A stretch of 53,593 bases of DNA. Origin: an uncultured Bacteroides sp. (lineage in GTDB: Bacteria; Bacteroidota; Bacteroidia; Bacteroidales; Bacteroidaceae). Shown in pieces: positions 33,712-42,322 of the stretch (positions are counted from its first letter, which is position 1; each line of letters starts with the position of its first letter). The position numbers and the translations under genes were made by a program. The stretch covers positions 1-53,593 of the forward strand of contig NZ_CAJULN010000019.1 in assembly GCF_910586915.1 (NCBI RefSeq). Reading direction: 5' to 3'. The notes beneath the pieces were generated by a model. It did not search any database. It saw only the letters and a program-made list of their open reading frames with translations, and was not told the origin of the DNA.

Positions 33712-34884
33712 TTATCTGTGCAGCAACTTATCAGTGCCGGGAACAATCTTTCCCATCGACCATACGCAACGTACATTCAACTCTTTATCGAGAATCACGA
33801 TATCGGCGTCCTTGCCTTTTGCCAACGTACCTTTCCGGTCGGCTACCCCAATCAACCGGGCAGGAGTTTCGGAAGCCATACGCACAGCATCCTCCAACGG
33901 GATATTCGCCTTCTTCACCACCGTTTGTATTAACACATCCGCCGTAGCAAGACTACCCGCCAAAGCGGAATGATCGGCCATCTTGCATACACCACCTTCG
34001 ATAATATACTGCGAATCGACCGCTACATTGCTATCGGAAGCGGTATAGGCCAAAGCATCCGTAACGAGACAAGTGTTTTCTACACCTTTCAGCTTATAGA
34101 CAAGTTTCAAGATGGTTGCCGGCAAGTGAATACCATCTGCAATCATCTCCACAGTCATTCCATCCGTCAGATACACACTCTCTACGGTGCCTTCATATTT
34201 GTATTCGCGGCGTTTATGGAAACCGGGCATCGCATTATAGAAATGAGCTGCATGAGTGAACCCTGCCGCATAAGCAGCCTTAATCTCGTCATACTCGGCT
34301 TCCGTATGCGTAACCGCCGTCATGATACCCTTCGAACGGGTATATCTGGCAAAATCGTGTGCGCCGGGTAACTCCGGACTGATGTCCCAACGCTTGATAC
34401 AGGAAGTATGTTCCAACAGAGGGATATATTCATTCTCGTCCGGTGTCTTGAGAAAACGTTCGTATTGCGTACCTGCCATCTTCGGATTCAGGTATGGACC
34501 TTCGATGTGCAACCCTAAGATGAGCGAATCTTCCTCCTTCATCAGTCGCTCGCAGACATCGACTGCCTGATAGAGCCTTTCGAACGAAGTGGAAGACAAG
34601 GTAGGAAATATGCTGGTAGCACCATGTTTCAAGTGAGCGGTGGTAGCTGTGCGGAAAGCCTCTTCCGTTGCTTCGGTGAAATCGTGTCCGCCTCCTCCGT
34701 GTGCGTGTATGCTCACGAATCCGGGGACAATGGTCATTCCACGCGCATCAATCACCGTTGCGCCGATAACAGCCAGGTCACTGTTGGTTACTTCCAATAT
34801 TTTCCCGTCACAAATCAGTACAGAGCCGTCTTTGAGCCAGCCCTGCGGAGTAAGTATCTTTCCGTTTATTATCTGAGTTAACAT
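33712..34884 (-). CDS. nagA: N-acetylglucosamine-6-phosphate deacetylase, copy 1
   Basis: A 390-residue amidohydrolase that removes acetate from GlcNAc-6-phosphate. Metal site residues are visible: His60 and His62 in SIHAHGGGG, Glu128 in HLEGPY, His in VTHTEAEY, His in THAAHFYNAMPGF, and Asp in LVTDALAY. Normal length. It lies 18 bases after copy 2 on the same strand and is very similar to it along the full length, so the pair is a tandem duplication. It takes part in amino sugar use from mucin or peptidoglycan. Confidence 0.93.
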   Translation of the reverse strand: MLTQIINGKILTPQGWLKDGSVLICDGKILEVTNSDLAVIGATVIDARGMTIVPGFVSIHAHGGGGHDFTEATEEAFRTATTAHLKHGATSIFPTLSSTSFERLYQAVDVCERLMKEEDSLILGLHIEGPYLNPKMAGTQYERFLKTPDENEYIPLLEHTSCIKRWDISPELPGAHDFARYTRSKGIMTAVTHTEAEYDEIKAAYAAGFTHAAHFYNAMPGFHKRREYKYEGTVESVYLTDGMTVEMIADGIHLPATILKLVYKLKGVENTCLVTDALAYTASDSNVAVDSQYIIEGGVCKMADHSALAGSLATADVLIQTVVKKANIPLEDAVRMASETPARLIGVADRKGTLAKGKDADIVILDKELNVRCVWSMGKIVPGTDKLLHR

Positions 34885-34902
34885 AGTCTTCTTTTTTAAG
34901 GT

Positions 34903-36069
34903 TTAAAATAATTTATTGGTTCCTTCCACCAATTGTCCCATTGCCCATACGGCCCTTACGTTCAAATCTTCGTCCAACGCAATGATATCGGCGTCCTTGC
35001 CACGTTCGAGCGTACCTTTACGGTCGAGCACTCCCATGATGCGGGCGGGGGTTTCGGAAATCATCCGTATCACGTCTGCCAAAGGAATTTCCGCCTTCTG
35101 CACCATAGTACGAATCAGGCGGTCCATCGTAGCTACGCTTCCTGCCAGAGCAGAACGGTCTGCCAGCTTACAGACTCCGTCTTCAATAATCACACGCGGG
35201 TCGAAAGCCGTCTGACTGTCGCTTGCCGCACAGGCAAGTGCATCCGTTATCAGACAAGTGCGCTCCACTCCCTTCGTTCTATAAACAAGGCGAAGAATGG
35301 TGGGAGGTACATGGATGCCGTCTGCCACTACTTCCACCGTCATGTCGTCAATGAGATAGATACTTTCGACGGTGCCTTCGTATTTGTATTCTTTCCGTTT
35401 ATGGAATCCCGGCATAGCGTTGTAGAAATGAGTGGCGTGGGTATAACCTGCCTCGTACGCTGTCCGTATGTCTTCATATTCGGCTTGTGTATGTCCTACC
35501 GAGGCAAGCACACCTTTTGCCGTAATGTATTTGCCGAACTGCATTGCTCCAGGAAGTTCGGGTGCGGCATCCCAACGCTTGATGCAATGCGTCTCTTCCA
35601 ACAAGGGGATATACTCTTCGGGGTCGGGATTTTTGATGTTTTCGGGTATCTGCCCGCCTGCCATCGCCATATTGAAATAATGTCCTTCGAGGTGAAGTCC
35701 CAGCACCGGACTATTGGGTTGCGCCATCATCTTCTCGGTGGTTGCCGCAGCCGCGCGAATCATCGGGATGGTAGAAGAAGAGAGAGTAGGAAAAATACTC
35801 GTAGTTCCATGCTGCATATGTGCTTTGACAGCCGCTTCAAATGCATCTTCCGATCCTTCCATGAAATCTCTTCCGCCACCGCCGTGAGCGTGAATTTCCA
35901 CTCCGCCCGGAACGATATACATTCCTTTGGCGTCAATCAGTTGGGCACCAATCACTGCGAGGTCGCAATTTGTTACTTCAAGAATTTTATTGTCGCGGAT
36001 AAGAACAGACCCATCCTTCAGCCAGCCTTGCGGGGTGAGGATACGTGCATTGATGATTTGTGTTATCAT
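34903..36069 (-). CDS. nagA: N-acetylglucosamine-6-phosphate deacetylase, copy 2
   Basis: A 388-residue paralogue of the next gene, colinear and largely identical in the N-terminal 30 residues (ILTPQGWLKDGSVLI in both). Metal ligands are kept (HAHGGGG, Glu128, VGHTQAEY, THATHFYNAMPGF, LITDALAC), but the conserved HLEGP reads HLEGH (His130). Both copies are open over their full length. It is first in the operon, with a promoter at 36152-36185. The change near the active site suggests an altered substrate or rate. Confidence 0.88.
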   Translation of the reverse strand: MITQIINARILTPQGWLKDGSVLIRDNKILEVTNCDLAVIGAQLIDAKGMYIVPGGVEIHAHGGGGRDFMEGSEDAFEAAVKAHMQHGTTSIFPTLSSSTIPMIRAAAATTEKMMAQPNSPVLGLHLEGHYFNMAMAGGQIPENIKNPDPEEYIPLLEETHCIKRWDAAPELPGAMQFGKYITAKGVLASVGHTQAEYEDIRTAYEAGYTHATHFYNAMPGFHKRKEYKYEGTVESIYLIDDMTVEVVADGIHVPPTILRLVYRTKGVERTCLITDALACAASDSQTAFDPRVIIEDGVCKLADRSALAGSVATMDRLIRTMVQKAEIPLADVIRMISETPARIMGVLDRKGTLERGKDADIIALDEDLNVRAVWAMGQLVEGTNKLF

Positions 36070-36151
36070 ATCGTTTGTTATTAAATTAATTATAGGTCCG
36101 GCGAAATCAAGAGTGCTCTTTTTGGGGGAAGCACGTTGACTCAGTCCGTTG

Positions 36152-36185
36152 CAAAATTACATTTTCTATTTAAATTATTAGCAAA
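36152..36185 (-). promoter_or_regulatory. promoter of the nagA pair
   Basis: Minus strand TTTG (36185-36182), 22-base spacer, TAATTTTG (36159-36152), close to the Bacteroides consensus. It gives a leader of about 75 bases to ATG 36069. Confidence 0.65.
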
Positions 36186-36213
36186 ACCATTCGGCAAACT
36201 TTCAATATTATAC

Positions 36214-36250
36214 AAAAAAGAGGTTGCCAGTCTTTTCGACTGACAACCTC
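36214..36250 (-). terminator. intrinsic terminator of the tRNA operon
   Basis: Minus strand stem gaggttgtcagtc (36250-36238) against gactggcaacctc (36232-36220), loop of five, then a T run. It follows the last tRNA gene. Confidence 0.85.
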
Positions 36251-36261
36251 CGTTTATATCG

Positions 36262-36334
36262 AGCGGAAAACGAGACTCGAACTCGCGACCCTAACCTTGG
36301 CAAGGTTATGCTCTACCAACTGAGCTATTTCCGC
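36262..36334 (-). tRNA. tRNA-Gly (GCC), third copy in the operon
   Basis: A 73-base cloverleaf with acceptor GCGGAAA/TTTCCGC, D-arm AGCTCAGTTGGTAGAGC, anticodon loop TTGCCAA (GCC) and T-loop TTCGAGT. CCA is not encoded. Last in the operon. Confidence 0.97.
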
Positions 36335-36370
36335 AAACTAAATTTCATCATTCAGTAACCTGAAGATTGG

Positions 36371-36452
36371 TGCCCAGAACAGGACTCGAACCTGCACGCC
36401 TCGCAACACACGCACCTGAAACGTGCGCGTCTACCAATTCCGCCACCTGGGC
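36371..36452 (-). tRNA. tRNA-Leu (CAG), copy 2
   Basis: An 82-base class II tRNA: acceptor GCCCAGG, D-arm TGGCGGAATTGGTAGACGC, anticodon loop TTCAGGT (CAG), long variable arm, T-loop TTCGAGT. It differs from copy 1 mainly in the variable arm. Confidence 0.95.
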
Positions 36453-36484
36453 AAAACTTAGTTTCATCATTCCAAAGAAACAAG

Positions 36485-36557
36485 AGCGGAAAACGAGACT
36501 CGAACTCGCGACCCTAACCTTGGCAAGGTTATGCTCTACCAACTGAGCTATTTCCGC
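36485..36557 (-). tRNA. tRNA-Gly (GCC), second copy
   Basis: Same 73-base sequence as the other two tRNA-Gly genes of this operon; anticodon GCC. Confidence 0.97.
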
Positions 36558-36577
36558 AAACAAACTTCAATAAACTG

Positions 36578-36661
36578 TGAAGAGAAGGAGACTCGAACTC
36601 CCACGACACAATTGTCACTACCCCCTCAAAGTAGCGCGTCTACCAATTCCGCCACCTCTCC
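36578..36661 (-). tRNA. tRNA-Leu (GAG)
   Basis: An 84-base class II tRNA: acceptor GGAGAGG with TCTCTTC (two G-U pairs), anticodon loop TTGAGGG (GAG), a long variable arm and T-loop TTCGAGT. Confidence 0.94.
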
Positions 36662-36686
36662 ATAATTCCAAAAGTTTCAACCTCTG

Positions 36687-36768
36687 TGCCCAGAACAGGA
36701 CTCGAACCTGCACATCTCTCGACACACGCACCTGAAACGTGCGCGTCTACCAATTCCGCCACCTGGGC
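36687..36768 (-). tRNA. tRNA-Leu (CAG), copy 1
   Basis: An 82-base class II tRNA with anticodon loop TTCAGGT (CAG). Second in the operon, between tRNA-Gly and tRNA-Leu(GAG). Confidence 0.95.
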
Positions 36769-36801
36769 AAAGGTATTATTCCAGCATTTCAAAGAATCAA
36801 G

Positions 36802-36874
36802 AGCGGAAAACGAGACTCGAACTCGCGACCCTAACCTTGGCAAGGTTATGCTCTACCAACTGAGCTATTTCCGC
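36802..36874 (-). tRNA. tRNA-Gly (GCC), first copy
   Basis: First gene of the six-tRNA operon, 73 bases, anticodon GCC. Its 5' end is about 20 bases after the promoter -7 box. Confidence 0.97.
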
Positions 36875-36893
36875 ATCTTTTCGTTTGCGGTTG

Positions 36894-36924
36894 CAAAGGT
36901 AGGCATTTTCTGTAAACCTGCAAA
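36894..36924 (-). promoter_or_regulatory. promoter of the tRNA operon
   Basis: Minus strand TTTG (36924-36921), 19-base spacer, TACCTTTG (36901-36894). This is a full match to the Bacteroides TTTG / TAnnTTTG promoter with normal spacing. Confidence 0.85.
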
Positions 36925-36993
36925 CATTTTACGCACTTTTTTTTCAAGAAACCTGCACGCTTCACTCCCGCAAAGAGACAATCTTTTTGATTA

Positions 36994-38136
36994 TCAACTC
37001 ATTCGGTCGCGATAATCTTTGTAAGAAAAATGCTTGTAAACTTCCGCCTTCCCCTCTTTTGTCCACAAAGCGATGGCAGGATGATGGATTCCGTTGAACA
37101 TATTTGTCTTTACCATCGTATAGTGAATCATATCTTCAAACACGATTCGCTCACCGATTTGCAACTCATGGTCGAAACTCCACAATCCCATATAGTCGCC
37201 GCTCAGGCAGGAATTCCCTCCGAGACGGTAAACATATTTTCCTTCATTCCCCATCTCTGCACCCCGAACGGCAGGCTGATAAGGCATCTCCAGACAATCG
37301 GGCATATGGCAGGTGAAACTGACATTCAGAATGGCTGTCTTGACACCACGGCTCTCTACAATATCCACCACTTCGGACGTAAGCACGCCCGTCTGCCAGG
37401 TGAAAGCCGAACCGGGTTCCAGGATTATCTGCAAATGCGGGTAACGTGCTTTCAGTCCTTGCAACAGCGTTATCAGATGTTCCGTATCATAATCCTTGCG
37501 GGTCATCAGATGTCCGCCGCCCAGATTCAACCATTTTATCTGCGGGAACCAACGGGCAAACTTCTCTTCCAGGTGCGTCAACGTACGCTCCAACTCATAG
37601 GAAGAAGATTCGCAATGACAATGGCAGTGAAAGCCTTCGATTCCTTGCGGCAGTGTCTCCGGCAACAAATCGGCTGTTATCCCGAAACGTGTGCCGGGCG
37701 CGCAGGGGTTATAGAGCTCCGTTTCCACCTCCGAATATTCGGGATTCACACGGATACCGCAGGAAATACCGCTTCCTTCGGCTATGGTCATCGGGTGGAA
37801 GCGTTCAAACTGCGCCATCGAATTGAAAGTGATGTGACTGCTGCAACGCATGATTTCCGGGAAATCCTGTTCCGTATAGGCAGGAGAATAAGTATGTGCC
37901 TCGCTGCCGAATTCTTCCAACGCCAAGCGGGCTTCGTACACCGAACTTGCCGTGGAATGGCCGATATATTCGCGGAATATCGGGAAAGAACGCCACATGG
38001 CAAAGGACTTGAAGGCAAGGATTATCTCCACTCCCGCCCTGTCGGCTACGCTCTTTATCAAACTCAGGTTTTCTCTCAACCGTTCTTCTTCCATGATGTA
38101 GCAGGGAGAAGGAAAAAGGGTAAAATCTATCATCAT
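36994..38136 (-). CDS. nspC: carboxynorspermidine decarboxylase
   Basis: A 380-residue PLP enzyme of the alanine-racemase-fold decarboxylases. The PLP lysine is in ILAFKSFAMW near residue 43, the glycine loop is LNLGGGHLMT, and later segments include ILEPGSAFTW and RLGGNSCLSGDYMG, with the catalytic Cys in NSCLSGD. It converts carboxynorspermidine/carboxyspermidine to norspermidine/spermidine, the polyamine route used by Bacteroides. Two adjacent ATGs can serve as start. A -7 box TACATTTG lies upstream at about 38164-38171. Confidence 0.92.
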   Translation of the reverse strand: MMIDFTLFPSPCYIMEEERLRENLSLIKSVADRAGVEIILAFKSFAMWRSFPIFREYIGHSTASSVYEARLALEEFGSEAHTYSPAYTEQDFPEIMRCSSHITFNSMAQFERFHPMTIAEGSGISCGIRVNPEYSEVETELYNPCAPGTRFGITADLLPETLPQGIEGFHCHCHCESSSYELERTLTHLEEKFARWFPQIKWLNLGGGHLMTRKDYDTEHLITLLQGLKARYPHLQIILEPGSAFTWQTGVLTSEVVDIVESRGVKTAILNVSFTCHMPDCLEMPYQPAVRGAEMGNEGKYVYRLGGNSCLSGDYMGLWSFDHELQIGERIVFEDMIHYTMVKTNMFNGIHHPAIALWTKEGKAEVYKHFSYKDYRDRMS

Positions 38137-38297
38137 ACAATCTTATTCTACAAATAGGAATGCAAATGTACAAATTCGGGGCACAAAGCGGAATTGTTTT
38201 ATTTTTAATTAAGATATTGCTTTGGGCGAACTTTTTCCGTTTTCAAACCTTATATATAGTAAGTGTATAGTTGTTTCATTTTAAATACCAGATTGAT

Positions 38298-38852
38298 ATG
38301 AATAAAGATTTTAGAAAAGTAGTGATTTTGCTGTCTCACCCCAACCTCAAAGAGTCGCAGGCAAACAAAACATTAATAGATATGGTGAAAGATATCGACG
38401 GTGTGGCAGTGTTCGACCTTTACGCGCAACAAGGAGCACCGTTCGACGTAGACGAATGGAGCAAAATCATCTCCGATGCTTCGGCGCTCATCTTCCAGTT
38501 TCCTTTCCATTGGCTGTCGGCCCCATCGCTGCTCAAAAGATGGCTCGACGAAGTGTTTACGTTCCTCTCGCGCACTCCAGCGGTAGCCGGTAAGCCGCTG
38601 ACTGTGGTTACCACTACCGGTTCGGACATCGAGGCCTACCGAAGCGGGGGGCGCAATTACTTCACGATGGACGAACTCTTGCGTCCTTATCAGGTAAGTG
38701 CCATCCATGCGGGAATGACGTGGCACTCGCCCATCATCGTGTATGGGACAAGGACTGCCAATGCTGGAAAAAACATTGCTCAGGGAGCCGACCAGTATAA
38801 GCAACGGGTGGAGAGGTTGATTGAGACAAGCAATGCCGGAGATATATGGTGA
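38298..38852 (+). CDS. NAD(P)H-dependent quinone/flavodoxin-fold oxidoreductase
   Basis: A 184-residue protein from ATG 38298 (MNKDFRKVVILLSHPNLKES). The first strand is followed by SHPNLKESQANK, the FMN-binding loop of the NQO/KefF family, and FQFPFHWLSAPSLLKRWLDE is the characteristic second motif. Such enzymes reduce quinones in the cytoplasm or regulate KefC-type K+ efflux. Transcribed divergently from nspC; downstream lies palindrome array D. Confidence 0.88.
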   Translation: MNKDFRKVVILLSHPNLKESQANKTLIDMVKDIDGVAVFDLYAQQGAPFDVDEWSKIISDASALIFQFPFHWLSAPSLLKRWLDEVFTFLSRTPAVAGKPLTVVTTTGSDIEAYRSGGRNYFTMDELLRPYQVSAIHAGMTWHSPIIVYGTRTANAGKNIAQGADQYKQRVERLIETSNAGDIW

Positions 38853-38910
38853 TTGACAAGAATTTCACTCATACGGAAGAATGGATGAAAAGGAGCACTT
38901 CTTTCGGTGA

Positions 38911-39020
38911 AACAGACCGGAAGATTTGCTCGAATCAACCGCATGATTCGGTTAAATCAACCGCATGATTCAAGTAAAACATCCGCATGATTTGAGCAAA
39001 ACAACCGCATGATTCGGGCA
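38911..39020. repeat. palindrome array D (four units, exactly 22 bp apart)
   Basis: Four near-identical 22-base units with core ACCGCATGATT are centred at 38940.5, 38962.5, 38984.5 and 39006.5. Units are dyads, for example CGAATC-8-GATTCG (38931-38950). A degenerate fifth unit precedes them (centre near 38918.5). The array lies between the convergent oxidoreductase and RND genes. No T run follows, so it is not a plain terminator. Confidence 0.8.
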
Positions 39021-39061
39021 AGAGATACGGTTCTATAATACCGCCGGAGTGCGCTTCATAA

Positions 39062-42000
39062 TCAATGCACTCTTTTCTTCAACGTCAATACCGGCAGGAA
39101 AACAAACACCCCGATTACCGACATTATCAGCCCTCCGATAGTACCTGCCGCCAACGGAAACCAAAAACCTTCTTTCTCAGCTCCCACCATGAAAGGGATA
39201 AAGCCTAAGATGGTGGAAGCCACCGTCAGGAAAATAGGAATCACTTTCGTGTTCCAGGCTTTCACGTAGGCGCGAAGCGGCGAAAGACGCGGGAAACGCT
39301 TGCGGTTGGAGTTGTATTCGTTCAGAATATAAATGCTGGCATTCACCGTGATACCACATAGCAGCACAAAGGATGCGAAACCTCCCTGGTCAAAGTTCAG
39401 TTTAAACCAGTAGAAAGTCAGGAACACACCGATATAAGATACCGGAATCACAAAGATAATAGCCAACGGCTGTTTCAGCGAGTTGAACAGGATACTCGTG
39501 ATAAAGAAGATAATGGCAATCACTATCAGAAGTAGGCGATACTGCTTGTTGTCCTTTGCTCCCCACGACCAGCTCTGACGCTCCGACTCGGCGGTATATC
39601 CCATCGGAAGAAGTTCATTAAACTCTTCCAGGTCTTTCTTCAGCAGTTTATATCCCTGTTCCGACGAACCTACATATTCGTATTGCAGACACAAACGGTA
39701 CTGCTGGTTCTCTTTCGCCACTTCCTGCGGCATCTGCCCTTTCGCTACGGTTGCCAGTTCCGAAAGTTTGTACTCCTTGCCATTCACCTCGAAAGGATAA
39801 TATTGCATCGCCCACACATCTCTATCCACCGACTGGCGGGAAGAAAGTTTTATCCTTTCCATACCCTCTTCCGTTGTCACCGCACCGATTTCCATGTTCC
39901 GCCCATATACCGGACGGACAGCGGCAAACAGTCTTCCGGCTTCAATCCCCTCCTCTGCCATCCGTTGCTTATCGAGGTTGAAGTAAAATTCCATATAATC
40001 GTCCTTCCACCAGGAGAAATCGGAACCGATGGTCACTTCCCGGATGCGGCGATGAGACAACAGTTTCTCTTTCAACTGTTCTGCATGGGCGTACAACTCG
40101 TCGTAATTATACCCGTACATCTTCACCCGGAAGGAACCTGCATTCTCGCGTACACTATTGCTGAATCCCTGGTCTTGCAGTCCGTATATGCTCCAGTCGC
40201 CGCCGCCCAACTGGAGCGCCTTACTAATCATGTTGGCTTTCAGCGTATAAGGGAAGCCGCTTTTCTGATGTTCTTTCGTGAAGTAAATATGGATGGAGGC
40301 TCTGCGGGCACTCTCCACAGAGGTTTGAAACTGCTTGATTTCCTTAAATTCGCTCAGGTATGTCTCCATCTTCTTGACCAACGTGTTCATCTGCTCCAGC
40401 GTACTTCCGTTGGGCAGGTTGGCATTGGCATGAAGCACCACTTCTTCATTATGGGTAAAGTAGCTCCCCTCATATACCTTTTGTACAAACAGTCTCAACG
40501 TTCCGCCCAACGCCTTGTCCACTATCGGCTTCACCTTTTCTTTATAGGTAGAAGTACCCAATGTCTTATTGTAAATTTCCGCCCACTTGCCCTCTCCTTT
40601 CATCTTTTCCGGCAACAGGAACACTGGCAATCCGAAAGCCAGCAACAACAATATGCACACCGCTATCCGCCAACGGCACAGAATCCGTATCAGCCCCCCG
40701 TAAAAACGGCTGAAATAAACCGGGAGGCGACGGAGCTTCGAACGTATCCACACGAAGAGACGTACACTCGCCATCCGCCTTCTTGGTGCAGAAAGCAACG
40801 TCTGTTTCCGGCGTTTCAGCCCGATTTTATCTATCAGGGAAGGTACGAAAAGCAAAGCGACCAACAGCGATACTCCTAAATTGATAATGACCACGGCTGC
40901 AAAATCCTGCAAATTAAGCCGTATCTTCTCATCCAGGAAGAAGATAATGACGAGTGCTCCCATCGTTGTCAACGTAGCTGCCAACACCGACATGAATGCT
41001 TTGCGGTTTCCGCATCTCAGATAATGGTCGCTCATCACAATCGTATTGTCAATCACAAGATTCAACGATACCGTGATACCCGCCAAAGAATATAATTGCA
41101 TCTCCAGCCCGAACGCATAATAAAAAATAACGGCTATCGCTATATTGACAGACAGACTGACTACAATCAGCAGCAGATATTTGGGACTACAGGTAATCAA
41201 CAGCACAAACAGAAGCAGAATGGCTACCGTCACTCCCGTACGCAGGTAAATCTTGTTCAGCTCTTCCTGGATAAACTCCGTAGCGTCATAACTGGTGTGA
41301 ATCTCGTACCCTGCCGGCAGAAGCGACCGGATATCATCCATATATGCTTTCACTTCCTTGCTCAAGGCCAACTGATTGGCCGTTTCTTCTGCCACGACCG
41401 ACAGATAAATCGAGTTCAGTCCATTAATCCGGTAGTAGCTTTGGGGCTGCTCTTCCACACGGGATACTTTCACCAGTTCATGAAGGCCGATAATTCTCCC
41501 GTCTTTCATCTTCACTTGTATGCGCGCGGCATCAAAATCGCGGCTTTCGGATTCGGGAACCAACGCCAGACGTATCCATTGCCTGCCCGAAGTGCCCTGT
41601 TCCACATCATAAGTCCCCATAAACTCTTTCTGATAATGCAGGCGGACCGCCTCATAGATATCATCCGTACTTATCCCAAGCGTACGCAACTGTTCGGAGT
41701 CATACTCCAAACGCCACTCCATCGGGGTAGCACCGTTAAGGTTAATCTTATAAATTCCGGGGAGTTGTGCCAAACGTGGTTTTATATGCTCCTCCGCATA
41801 CTGCTGAATCAATATGGGCGTAGCGGGCGCATTGATTGTAAACGACATGAAAGGAGACTGGCTGCTCTGTCCCGAACTCTGCATCTGAATATACGGATAG
41901 CTGACTCCGTCGGGCAACTCGGGCCACGTCTGACGGATAATGGTGGAGGCTTCGAAACGTGCCACTGCCGCATCCACGTGCTTGTCCAGATTCACATTGA

Positions 42001-42277
42001 TACTCCCCCACCCGTTTCCCGATGTCGAGTAAATTCCCCGAATCCCTTTTACACGGGCAAGCATCGCCTCCAACTTGCTGGTAGCTGTCATCTCTACCAC
42101 ACGCGCCGAGGTTCCGGGCATACTGAAACGTACCGTGAAACCGGGCAACGTCCGCGACGGATTCAATTTGACGGGCAACAACGGCACAAGCGCCAGGCCC
42201 ACCAAAGCGACACAGACAAAAGAGACAATCAGCGTGAAGGCGGAAGCCTTTGAGGATTTTTTTATTTCAGGAGCCAT
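39062..42277 (-). CDS. RND-family efflux pump, second pump of the operon
   Basis: A 1071-residue RND permease with an N-terminal helix, two large periplasmic domains (about 45-330 and 560-870) and two groups of helices. The proton-relay region in helix 4 reads NLVIDNTIVMSDHY, with one Asp where AcrB has two. The N-terminal membrane end APEIKKSSKASAFT is unusually polar. It is the last gene of the operon after the outer-membrane channel. Its partner pump at 43841 is only distantly related, so the two may form a heteromeric or alternative pump on one adaptor and channel. Confidence 0.88.
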   Translation of the reverse strand: MAPEIKKSSKASAFTLIVSFVCVALVGLALVPLLPVKLNPSRTLPGFTVRFSMPGTSARVVEMTATSKLEAMLARVKGIRGIYSTSGNGWGSINVNLDKHVDAAVARFEASTIIRQTWPELPDGVSYPYIQMQSSGQSSQSPFMSFTINAPATPILIQQYAEEHIKPRLAQLPGIYKINLNGATPMEWRLEYDSEQLRTLGISTDDIYEAVRLHYQKEFMGTYDVEQGTSGRQWIRLALVPESESRDFDAARIQVKMKDGRIIGLHELVKVSRVEEQPQSYYRINGLNSIYLSVVAEETANQLALSKEVKAYMDDIRSLLPAGYEIHTSYDATEFIQEELNKIYLRTGVTVAILLLFVLLITCSPKYLLLIVVSLSVNIAIAVIFYYAFGLEMQLYSLAGITVSLNLVIDNTIVMSDHYLRCGNRKAFMSVLAATLTTMGALVIIFFLDEKIRLNLQDFAAVVIINLGVSLLVALLFVPSLIDKIGLKRRKQTLLSAPRRRMASVRLFVWIRSKLRRLPVYFSRFYGGLIRILCRWRIAVCILLLLAFGLPVFLLPEKMKGEGKWAEIYNKTLGTSTYKEKVKPIVDKALGGTLRLFVQKVYEGSYFTHNEEVVLHANANLPNGSTLEQMNTLVKKMETYLSEFKEIKQFQTSVESARRASIHIYFTKEHQKSGFPYTLKANMISKALQLGGGDWSIYGLQDQGFSNSVRENAGSFRVKMYGYNYDELYAHAEQLKEKLLSHRRIREVTIGSDFSWWKDDYMEFYFNLDKQRMAEEGIEAGRLFAAVRPVYGRNMEIGAVTTEEGMERIKLSSRQSVDRDVWAMQYYPFEVNGKEYKLSELATVAKGQMPQEVAKENQQYRLCLQYEYVGSSEQGYKLLKKDLEEFNELLPMGYTAESERQSWSWGAKDNKQYRLLLIVIAIIFFITSILFNSLKQPLAIIFVIPVSYIGVFLTFYWFKLNFDQGGFASFVLLCGITVNASIYILNEYNSNRKRFPRLSPLRAYVKAWNTKVIPIFLTVASTILGFIPFMVGAEKEGFWFPLAAGTIGGLIMSVIGVFVFLPVLTLKKRVH

Positions 42278-42322
42278 ATTTTGTATCGTATTTACATTTC
42301 ATTCACCACAGAGGACAAATTA

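Noticed and set aside
34933..36084. A 383-codon plus-strand open frame antisense to nagA copy 2
   Set aside because: nagA on the minus strand has all metal ligands; the antisense frame has a Cys/His/Phe-rich shadow composition.
37030..38157. A 375-codon plus-strand open frame antisense to nspC
   Set aside because: It mirrors a well-conserved PLP decarboxylase on the other strand, lacks family features and has a His/Arg/Gln-rich composition typical of shadow frames.
39683..42253. Two long plus-strand frames antisense to the RND pump
   Set aside because: Shadows of a 1071-residue RND pump with clear membrane helices; no signal, domain or ribosome site.
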